The notes under the pieces are model-generated. The model was not told the origin of the DNA and ran no database searches. It saw nothing but the letters and a program-made list of their open reading frames with translations. This document shows positions 1 to 4,997 of a DNA stretch of 9,924 nucleotides, in pieces (within the stretch, counting starts at the first letter, position 1; the number at the start of each line of letters is the position of its first letter). Source of the DNA: Phycisphaerales bacterium. Its GTDB lineage: Bacteria; Planctomycetota; Phycisphaerae; Phycisphaerales; UBA1924. Location: positions 1-9,924 of the forward strand of contig JAJDDL010000202.1 in the NCBI GenBank assembly GCA_029260335.1. The letters are read 5' to 3'. The position numbers and the translations under genes are program-made.

Positions 1-176
1 GATCCTGTGGTGAGGTCGGCGACCTGGGAGATGTTAAAGCCGAAGGTGTGGGCGTAGAAGTAGGCGGCCTGCTTGGCGTGGCCCACGTAGAAGCGGACGT
101 GATCGACGTCGATGAGGCTGAGCGGATCGGTGTCGTGAGCCGAGAGAGCGCCGGCGTTGGTCGTGGTCTGTGTCAT
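1..176 (-). CDS. hppD: 4-hydroxyphenylpyruvate dioxygenase, N-terminal 58 residues (cut by window edge)
   Basis: Only the first 58 codons are in the window; the rest lies beyond base 1. The enzyme converts 4-hydroxyphenylpyruvate to homogentisate in cytosolic tyrosine degradation, using Fe(II) and O2. The visible part matches the start of the family's first vicinal-oxygen-chelate domain: DPLSLIDVDHVRFYVGHAKQ at residues 17-36, then AAYFYAHTFGF and a VADLTTG segment. In the family this is the DHVEFYVGNAKQAA...FGF region. The iron ligands lie mostly in the missing C-terminal half and cannot be checked. The ATG at 174-176 is preceded by GGAG (185-188) with 8 bases spacing, which fixes the start. 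The longer open frame on this strand, 34-330, is a different frame and a shadow. Another vicinal-oxygen-chelate dioxygenase such as hydroxymandelate synthase is possible, but HPPD is much the likelier. Confidence 0.85.
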   Translation of the reverse strand, partial: MTQTTTNAGALSAHDTDPLSLIDVDHVRFYVGHAKQAAYFYAHTFGFNISQVADLTTG

Positions 177-228
177 GTCTCGATCTCCGGTTCTCTTGGG
201 CGGTGCGGGTGAGCGGTCGAGACGCCGC

Positions 229-257
229 CCTGGGAGCCCAGGTCCCGGGGTATTTTA
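229..257 (-). promoter_or_regulatory. Candidate hppD promoter element with a palindrome
   Basis: On the minus strand TAAAAT (252-257) is a five-of-six match to a -10 box in an otherwise GC-rich stretch. It would start transcription near base 245 and give a leader of about 70 bases for hppD. No good -35 box is seen at 16-18 bases spacing. Just downstream of the predicted start lies the perfect inverted repeat CCTGGGAGCCCAGG (229-242; six-base arms, two-base centre). It could be an operator or a leader hairpin. The -10 is seen directly; the function is inferred. Confidence 0.3.
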
Positions 258-341
258 GCGGGGCTTTGGGTGTGGAGAAATGGCAGCCCGGAGCGAAGAT
301 CGGGGCAGGTTGTGTGAGCCCGAAGGCCAATGACGTTCTCG

Positions 342-423
342 TTCGCCCTGTCGGGGCGAATCCATGATGAGCGGCTTTCCTGGGGCTGCGCCCCAGGCTA
401 CCGACGAGCGCCGCTTGGCGGCG
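342..423. repeat. Cluster of three perfect stem-loops, including a TGGGGCTGCGCCCCA palindrome
   Basis: Three inverted repeats stand within 82 bases. The first has TTCGCCC (342-348) and GGGCGAA (354-360) with a five-base loop. The second is CCTGGGGCTGCGCCCCAGG (379-397), with eight-base arms and a TGC loop. The third has CGCCGC (409-414) and GCGGCG (418-423) with a TTG loop. The cluster lies downstream of the sulfatase stop and could fold in its transcript, but no T-run follows any stem, so a classical intrinsic terminator is not supported. From memory, the middle palindrome resembles a motif scattered between genes in planctomycete genomes. That is recollection, not a search result. Confidence 0.6.
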
Positions 424-472
424 AGGAGTCTTGCGCTGTGCCGCGTGCGGCGTGCGGCGTCAATCCTCGGAA

Positions 473-1948
473 CTATCGCCCCTCGTCGAGGATCTTGATG
501 GGGTAGGTCGAGTTGGGTGTGCGGGATTCGCGGAGGAGGCTTTCGATTTCGGCGATGAGTTCTGGGTTGTCAGCGGCGAGGTCGTTGGATTCGGACGGGT
601 CCGTGTTCAGGTCGTAGAGCTCAAGCGTGGTGTTGCCCTTGCGGAGGTTCTTGCGGATGGCTTTCATGCCGTTGTTGAAGATGATGGCTTGTTGCTGGTT
701 GCCCTCGGGGAACTCGAAGTAGAGGTTGTCGTGGGTTTGCTGGGAGGTGTTGGAGGAGAGGGTTGGGAGCAGGCTCAGGCCGTCAATGTCGTCGGGGGCG
801 CGGGTGCCGATGAGTTCGCACAACGTCGGGAGGATGTCTTGGGATGCGCAGAGAACGTCCGAGATCGAGCCGGCTCTTACCAGTTGCGGGTAGGCGATGA
901 TGAGCGGAGCGCGGATGCCGCCTTCGTGGAGGTTGGTCTTGTGGCCTCGGAGGTTGCCCAGGGAGTTGAAGAACTCGCGATCAACGCCGCCGTTGAAGGT
1001 GGTGCCGTTGTCTGAGGTGACGATGACGATCGTGTTCTCGAGCATGCCGTGGGCTTCGAGGCGGTCGATGATGCGGCCGACGGCGTGGTCGAAGAACGTG
1101 ATCATCGCGGCGTAGGTCGCGCGAGGCCTGGGCGTCGGCAGATAGCCTCGATTGCCCAAGTAATGATCGGGGTCCCACTCGCGTGGATACATGTCGATGA
1201 ACTCTTGGGGGGCTTGGAGCGCGACGTGCGGGATGACCGAGGGGTAGTAGATGAACAGCGGTTGCTCGGGGCTCTTCTCGGCGTGCGCATCGATGAACGA
1301 CTCAGCTTCAAAGACAACCTGCTCCGGTGCGTAATCCGCGCCCGCGTATTGGGCGTAGTCGGCCTCGCTCGCGAGCGGTTCTTGGATGCGTTGATGGGCG
1401 CGGAAGTAGTCGTTGCCGTGGAGGACGTCGACGTCGTGGTTGCGCCAGAGGTGGGTTGGGTAGTAGTTGTGCGCGACGCGTTGGCAGAGGTAGCCATAGA
1501 AGTGATCGAAGCCCTGGTTGTTGGGATGGCCCTCTGAGCCAGGCCCGCCGAGACCCCACTTGCCGAAAGCGCCGGTCTTGTAGCCGCGTGCTTGGAGGAT
1601 CTCGGCGAGCGTGCGTTCTTCATCGGGCAACGGCCATTGGCCCTCGGGCTCTTCCGGGCCCCAGCCCCCCACTTCCCGATTGCCCCGGATCGCGGCGTGC
1701 CCGGTGTGCTTGCCTGTCATGAGCACGGCTCGGGAGGGGGCACAGACCGTGGAGCCGGCGTAGGCGCGGGTGAACCGCATGCCACGCTCGGCGAGTTGGT
1801 CGAGGTTTGGAGTCTTGATCTTCTCCTGGCCGTAAGAGCCGAGTTCATGGAGGCCGAGGTCGTCGGCCATGATGAGGATAATGTTGGGCTTTTCCTGCGC
1901 GAACGCGGGAGAGCAGAGGAGGATGATTACCATGGCGAGGTGCTTCAT
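473..1948 (-). CDS. Exported type I (formylglycine-dependent) sulfatase
   Basis: This is a 491-residue sulfatase of the alkaline-phosphatase superfamily, hydrolysing sulfate esters, probably on polysaccharides. Residues 1-17 form a Sec signal peptide (MKHLAMVIILLCSPAFA, cleavage before QEKPN). The mature protein opens with PNIILIMADDLG (metal-binding D29, D30). The active-site signature CAPSR is at 69-73, C69 being the residue converted to formylglycine, followed by LMTGKHTG. GKWGLG gives K130, H241 lies in SVIPHVALQAP, TSDNG gives D313 and N314, and RGHKTNLHEGGIRAPL gives K337. The catalytic set is therefore complete. The C-terminal part (from about 405) has the usual LYDLNTDPSESNDLA segment. 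No maturase gene is in the window. The start has no Shine-Dalgarno site; M1 is chosen for its Lys n-region, although M6 would also give a signal peptide. The gene stands alone, divergent from the DUF4259-like gene. The substrate cannot be told from sequence. Confidence 0.93.
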   Translation of the reverse strand: MKHLAMVIILLCSPAFAQEKPNIILIMADDLGLHELGSYGQEKIKTPNLDQLAERGMRFTRAYAGSTVCAPSRAVLMTGKHTGHAAIRGNREVGGWGPEEPEGQWPLPDEERTLAEILQARGYKTGAFGKWGLGGPGSEGHPNNQGFDHFYGYLCQRVAHNYYPTHLWRNHDVDVLHGNDYFRAHQRIQEPLASEADYAQYAGADYAPEQVVFEAESFIDAHAEKSPEQPLFIYYPSVIPHVALQAPQEFIDMYPREWDPDHYLGNRGYLPTPRPRATYAAMITFFDHAVGRIIDRLEAHGMLENTIVIVTSDNGTTFNGGVDREFFNSLGNLRGHKTNLHEGGIRAPLIIAYPQLVRAGSISDVLCASQDILPTLCELIGTRAPDDIDGLSLLPTLSSNTSQQTHDNLYFEFPEGNQQQAIIFNNGMKAIRKNLRKGNTTLELYDLNTDPSESNDLAADNPELIAEIESLLRESRTPNSTYPIKILDEGR

Positions 1949-1954
1949 GGCGCC

Positions 1955-1983
1955 AGCTTAGTGTGCGACGTAGGGTGCATCAA
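1955..1983 (-). promoter_or_regulatory. Candidate sulfatase promoter, possibly giving a leaderless mRNA
   Basis: On the minus strand TTGATG (1978-1983), a 17-base spacer and TAAGCT (1955-1960) resemble -35 and -10 boxes. The -10 box keeps only the most conserved positions (TA...T). It ends six bases before the sulfatase ATG, so transcription would begin at or next to the start codon, which fits the lack of a Shine-Dalgarno site. The -35 box overlaps the ribosome binding site of the divergent gene. Weak by sequence alone. Confidence 0.3.
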
Positions 1984-1992
1984 GGAGCAGGG

Positions 1993-2793
1993 ATGGGCAC
2001 ATGGGGACCGGCGATCTTCTCTGATGACATGGCGTGCGATGTCCGGGAGGGGTTTCGGGAGTTTATTGCAGACGGGATGACGCCGGAAGAAGCAACGAAC
2101 AAGCTGCTTGAGGCGCACACGGATTTGGATGATGTGGATGAACGACCGGTGTTCTGGCTTGCTCTTGCGTCGACGCAATGGAAGTGCGGCCGACTGCTTG
2201 GCAGAGTGAAGGCCGAAGCGATCGCGGTGCTCGATGCGGGGGCTGATCTGGACAAATGGCGTGAGGAGGCTTCGCCTAGAGATGTCCGCAAGCGCGAGAG
2301 AGCGTTGGCCAAGCTGAGAGGCCAACAGCTCACCCCACAGCGAGCGCCGACAAAAATCCGCAAGGCGTTTCAAGATATCACTGAGTACAAGCGAGGGGAT
2401 GCGATCAGCTACCGTCTGCTTTCCGGTCGGTTGGTGATCATGCGTGTGGTCGAGATCTCCGAGGGTGACGCGGTCGTAGATTTGTGCGACTGGATCGGGG
2501 AGGAAACGCCAGTGCCCCAGATCATCGAGAGCTTGCCCCGAAAGTTCTCAGATCGCGAGCATCAGGAGTGGGAGCCTGTGAAGCACCTCCTCGATGACGA
2601 ATGGCGGCACCTGAACCAAGGTCGGTTCACGGTCTACAGGCAGTCAGCACGGGACGGGCATGGGGGACGGGCGACGGTCGTCGCCACCGATATCACGATC
2701 CCATGGCCAGAAAACGACGGCTTGCGAGCTATCTACTTTGGCGGCTGGAAAGAATTCGACAGCTTTCTCATGCGCGATTTTGGTATCGAATGA
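1993..2793 (+). CDS. DUF4259-like protein of unknown function, two-part
   Basis: A 266-residue protein, probably cytosolic, with no signal peptide or membrane segment. It opens with MGTWGPAIFSDDMACDVREG, the signature of DUF4259-type proteins (MGTWG...F..D.A.D). Residues 1-95 appear to be one helical unit containing GMTPEEAT and PVFWLALASTQWKCGRL. A charged linker follows (about 96-125), then a second, probably beta-rich unit (about 130-215) containing ISYRLLSGRLVIMRVVEI and DLCDWIGEE. The start is ATG 1993 because AAGGAG (1982-1987) lies five bases upstream and the family motif begins there; the open frame extends ten codons further up without support. The gene is divergent from the sulfatase and convergent with the dockerin gene. 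From memory, similar proteins occur singly in many bacteria, but no function is known to me. Toxin immunity or phage-related roles would be guesswork. Confidence 0.75.
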   Translation: MGTWGPAIFSDDMACDVREGFREFIADGMTPEEATNKLLEAHTDLDDVDERPVFWLALASTQWKCGRLLGRVKAEAIAVLDAGADLDKWREEASPRDVRKRERALAKLRGQQLTPQRAPTKIRKAFQDITEYKRGDAISYRLLSGRLVIMRVVEISEGDAVVDLCDWIGEETPVPQIIESLPRKFSDREHQEWEPVKHLLDDEWRHLNQGRFTVYRQSARDGHGGRATVVATDITIPWPENDGLRAIYFGGWKEFDSFLMRDFGIE

Positions 2794-2798
2794 GAAGA

Positions 2799-2826
2799 GC
2801 TCGGCCGCGAGCCTCCGCGGTCGAGC
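2799..2826. terminator. Strong hairpin between convergent genes, likely two-way terminator
   Basis: GCTCGGCCGCG (2799-2809) pairs with CGCGGTCGAGC (2816-2826): eleven base pairs with one G-U and a six-base loop. It starts five bases after the DUF4259-like stop codon and lies between the two convergent genes. On the minus strand the stem is followed by TCTTCTCATT, which is moderately T-rich; on the plus strand no T-run follows. The minus strand also has a run of five T (2848-2852) just after the dockerin stop. Confidence 0.55.
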
Positions 2827-2861
2827 CCCTCTCCTGGAGCGATCGAGAAAAAGGCAATCGC

Positions 2862-3710
2862 CTAGCAGCCGAGGCTGAAGCGATCGAGGTAGGCGAAGAA
2901 GTCGTCGGCATCACAATCATCGTCGGCGTCGAGATCGCAAACACTCATATCCTCGGCGTTGAACGCGTCGAGGAAGAGGAAGAAGTCATCGGCGTCGGCA
3001 TCGCCGTCGGCATCGAGATCGGCATCGCATGAGCCCGCGGGCTTGGCGCGAACCTCGCCGATGATCGCGAAGGCGTTCTTGGAGGTCGCGTTGACAAGGT
3101 TGGTGAGTTCGATTCTCGCGACATCACCTGTGAAAATGAAGCCCTGGTACTCAAGGTTGGAGACCTTCTCGGTCGCGATCACATCGCCATTGGAATCGAA
3201 GACGGAGAGTTGGGCCCCAGCATCCTGGAGTTTGCCGAAGCCTCTGAAATCGACCGTGCCGTCTTGATCGATGTCGGCTTCTGGGGGACTGGTGAGCGTG
3301 GCGTTGGTTCCGCGAGCGAAGATGACGACGTGTTGCGCGGCGGGCGAGAACTTGATCTCGCCGACGCCCTTACCTCGGACACTCCAGTTGTTGCGTGCAC
3401 CCTGTCGGAAGCGGTAGAGCTCGCCCACGCCGAAGTGGGTAGCCATGCCGTCGCCGCCGAATGCGACTCGAAGACCGCCCGACTTGTCTTGAGGCTTGCC
3501 GAGGATAAAGGAGGCGTTGGTGTTGACGATGCTCCCGCCGTCAACATCGAACGGTGGCCCGTTGAACGGGGGCAAGCCGGAAGAGCCGACGAATGGGATG
3601 TCGAGATCAACGCCATCTTGTTGGCCCGTGAAGAGCGTGGAGAACTGAGCCGAGGCGAGAGACGCGGACACGGCGAGTACGGCGAGGGCGATCGAACGAT
3701 TTGCGGACAT
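2862..3710 (-). CDS. Secreted protein with C-terminal dockerin-type EF-hand repeats ending in Gly-Cys
   Basis: A 282-residue exported protein. Residues 1-21 are a signal peptide (MSANRSIALAVLAV...ASA, cleavage before Q22). Residues 22-225 match no domain I recognise; they are rich in Gly, Asp and Phe and look beta-rich. Within them ADIDQDGTVDF (145-155) has the DxDxDG spacing of a calcium loop. The C-terminus (228-282) has two dockerin-like units, each an Asp loop plus helix: DLDADGDADADDFFLFLDAF at 231-250 and DLDADDDCDADDFFAYLDRF at 259-278. The chain then ends SLGC. Cysteines are at 228, 258, 266 and 282. As I recall, planctomycete proteins of this kind are called GC-type dockerin domain-anchored proteins, the tail being a presumed sorting signal. 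ATG 3708-3710 is chosen because AGGAG lies six bases upstream and the signal peptide begins there. The open frame extends 15 codons further without support. A role in the envelope is inferred; the ligand is unknown. Confidence 0.85.
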   Translation of the reverse strand: MSANRSIALAVLAVSASLASAQFSTLFTGQQDGVDLDIPFVGSSGLPPFNGPPFDVDGGSIVNTNASFILGKPQDKSGGLRVAFGGDGMATHFGVGELYRFRQGARNNWSVRGKGVGEIKFSPAAQHVVIFARGTNATLTSPPEADIDQDGTVDFRGFGKLQDAGAQLSVFDSNGDVIATEKVSNLEYQGFIFTGDVARIELTNLVNATSKNAFAIIGEVRAKPAGSCDADLDADGDADADDFFLFLDAFNAEDMSVCDLDADDDCDADDFFAYLDRFSLGC

Positions 3711-4128
3711 GGGAATCTCCTGAAACGGGAGTTGGCGCACCAGGGACACATGCACCGCGCATGCAGACCCAAAGGTCGGCCGGAGTTGGGTTCTGTTTCG
3801 TTGTTGAGCGGTCGCGTCGGCTTTGGCCGGTGCGGCCTCGCCCCCTGAGTTGGGCGGCCCCCGCTTCGGTGCTCAGATGTCGCGAGAAGGTCGCCGGATT
3901 GCGGCCCTGGAAGGAGATTCGCAGAAGTGAGGGCTAGTTCGCATTCTGATAGGATTCGTTAAATTCTCAATGCTTGAGCGAAATTTGGGCCGATCGAAGA
4001 TCTGGTCCTAGAGGGCTACTATTGGCCCTTGCTCGCGTAGGGGATTTTGCGACGCATGGATTGCGAAGCACCTGCGGGCGACGGATCCTCTCCGGCGGAG
4101 CTGGAGGCGAACTGATGGGGAAGCGTGC
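3711..4128. other. Non-coding stretch between divergent dockerin and pseudokinase genes
   Basis: These 418 bases hold no convincing gene. The end next to the dockerin gene carries its ribosome binding site (AGGAG, about 3717-3721). An AT-richer patch at about 3938-3990 is the natural place for promoters. A candidate promoter for the pseudokinase is at 3994-4022. One frame is open from 3953 to 4132 without a stop and overlaps the pseudokinase start; only its last six codons follow a good ribosome binding site. Confidence 0.55.
3994..4022 (+). promoter_or_regulatory. Candidate sigma-70-type promoter for the pseudokinase gene
   Basis: TCGAAG (3994-3999), a 17-base spacer and TACTAT (4017-4022; four of six to TATAAT). 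The start point would fall near 4029, leaving a leader of about 100 bases. The same pattern, nGAAG-N17-TACnAT, stands before the TPR gene at 7126-7154, which gives mild mutual support. Not proven. Confidence 0.35.
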
Positions 4129-4132
4129 ATGA
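4115..4132 (+). CDS. Possible five-codon leader peptide (MGKRA) overlapping the pseudokinase start
   Basis: ATG 4115 is preceded by GGAGG (4103-4107) with seven bases spacing, the best ribosome binding site in this stretch. It encodes MGKRA and stops at TGA 4130-4132. The stop overlaps the pseudokinase ATG (4129-4131) as ATGA, the classic arrangement for translational coupling. The pseudokinase start itself has only a weak GGGGAAG site inside the mini-frame. The arrangement is seen directly; translation is inferred and could be chance. Confidence 0.25.
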   Translation: MGKRA

Positions 4133-4956
4133 GCACCGCTGAGTTTCCTGCATTCTTTGGTCCATATCGCGTGATCCGTGCCCTGGCACCGAGTTCACTG
4201 GCTCACAGATGGCTTGCGCTGCACGTGCGCCGGCAGACCAGCCACGTCGTGCACCGCTTTGGCGTTTGCGGCGACCGGGTGGAGCGTCGGCGATTCACGA
4301 CCGCTTTCGAGCAGCTTGCCACGGTCGACCATCCGCACTTATTGCGCGTTGAACATTTCTCGTTTGGATCCAAGGGACGGCCGTTGGTCGTCACTCCCTA
4401 TACGGGGAGCCATGACGGGTTGCTGACCTTGCGTCAGCTGCTCGATCAGAAGCGAGGCCGGCTGAGCGAGTTCGAGGCCGAGCGGTTGATCGAGCACCTG
4501 CTCGATGCGAGCGGCTACGGCCTGGAGCATGGGCTAAGCCATGGAGCCATGCAGGCCGACGACATCCTGATTGACCGTAGCGGATGCTTGTTTGTGGAGC
4601 ATTACGGGCTTCGGCGGGCGCTGGCCGGCGATACGCCTGCGACCACGGTGGATGCCGATGAGATCGATTCGATCGTGCGGCTGGGGTATGAGTGTTTAAC
4701 AGGTGTGACCACGGCGACGCCATTGGTCAAGCCCAGCCGTCTGGCACGGCTGAGCGATCGCGCCTGGGACGCATTCTTTGGATCATGCCTCGGGGTTGCG
4801 GGAGTGCAGACGCCCGCAGAAGTCCTTGAAAAGCTGCCGAGCCAGGCGAAGGTCACGAACGAAGAAGCCGAGCCCCTCGGTGCAGTGCGGGTCGCGTTGC
4901 GGAAGCTTCGACGGACGCCCACTGGCGAGAAGCCTGAGACTTCCCTGGAATCCTGA
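4129..4956 (+). CDS. Protein-kinase-fold protein lacking catalytic residues (pseudokinase)
   Basis: A 275-residue protein aligning by eye with bacterial Ser/Thr kinases along nearly the whole fold. FGPYRVIRAL (10-19) is beta-1, RRRFTTAFEQLATVDHPHLL (53-72) resembles helix C and its loop, LVVTPYTGS (86-94) is the hinge, and LSEFEAERLIEHLLDASGYG (112-131) is helix E. GLSHGAMQADDILID (135-149) stands where HRDLKPSNILID is expected, and VEHYGL (156-161) where DFGL is expected. DEIDSIVRLGYECLTG (177-192) is helix F, and residues 206-236 resemble the terminal helices. Missing are the glycine-rich loop, the VAIK lysine (HVVHRF at 39-44), the catalytic Asp and Asn (H-G-A and D145) and the DFG Asp. 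Catalysis is therefore unlikely; a binding or scaffold role is inferred. No membrane segment or added sensor domain is seen. The frame is intact, so this is not simple decay. It converges, 41 bases apart, on the lipoprotein gene. Confidence 0.72.
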   Translation: MSTAEFPAFFGPYRVIRALAPSSLAHRWLALHVRRQTSHVVHRFGVCGDRVERRRFTTAFEQLATVDHPHLLRVEHFSFGSKGRPLVVTPYTGSHDGLLTLRQLLDQKRGRLSEFEAERLIEHLLDASGYGLEHGLSHGAMQADDILIDRSGCLFVEHYGLRRALAGDTPATTVDADEIDSIVRLGYECLTGVTTATPLVKPSRLARLSDRAWDAFFGSCLGVAGVQTPAEVLEKLPSQAKVTNEEAEPLGAVRVALRKLRRTPTGEKPETSLES

Positions 4957-4997
4957 TCGGGTTCTCAGAGACCGAGTTCCAAAGACGCAAACATTGC

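Larger units (their letters stand above)
177..472. other. Gene-free stretch between sulfatase and hppD, rich in inverted repeats
   Basis: No convincing coding sequence was found on either strand; the open frames here lack start signals and family resemblance. The part next to hppD holds its ribosome binding site and a possible promoter. The part next to the sulfatase holds three closely spaced stem-loops (342-423) and a short GC-rich run with tandem TGCGGCG units at about 444-457. Confidence 0.6.

Noticed and set aside
34..330. A 98-codon minus-strand open frame crossing the hppD start.
   Set aside because: The real hppD frame is a different one and matches the family; this frame is Arg-rich and without homology.
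2848..2863. Four-pair hairpin followed by five T on the minus strand at the dockerin stop codon, as a terminator.
   Set aside because: The stem is too short to be convincing; the eleven-pair hairpin at 2799-2826 is the better candidate.
3711..3755. Fifteen-codon N-terminal extension of the dockerin protein (MHVSLVRQLPFQEIP).
   Set aside because: It would precede the signal peptide. The AGGAG site and the signal peptide both point to ATG 3708-3710.
3210..3848. A 212-codon plus-strand open frame overlapping the dockerin gene.
   Set aside because: It is antisense to a protein with a clear signal peptide and dockerin tail, and has no start signal.
3953..4132. A 60-codon frame upstream of and overlapping the pseudokinase start.
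   Set aside because: Apart from the last six codons (reported separately) it has no ATG or GTG with a ribosome binding site. A stop-free run of this length is common at this base composition.
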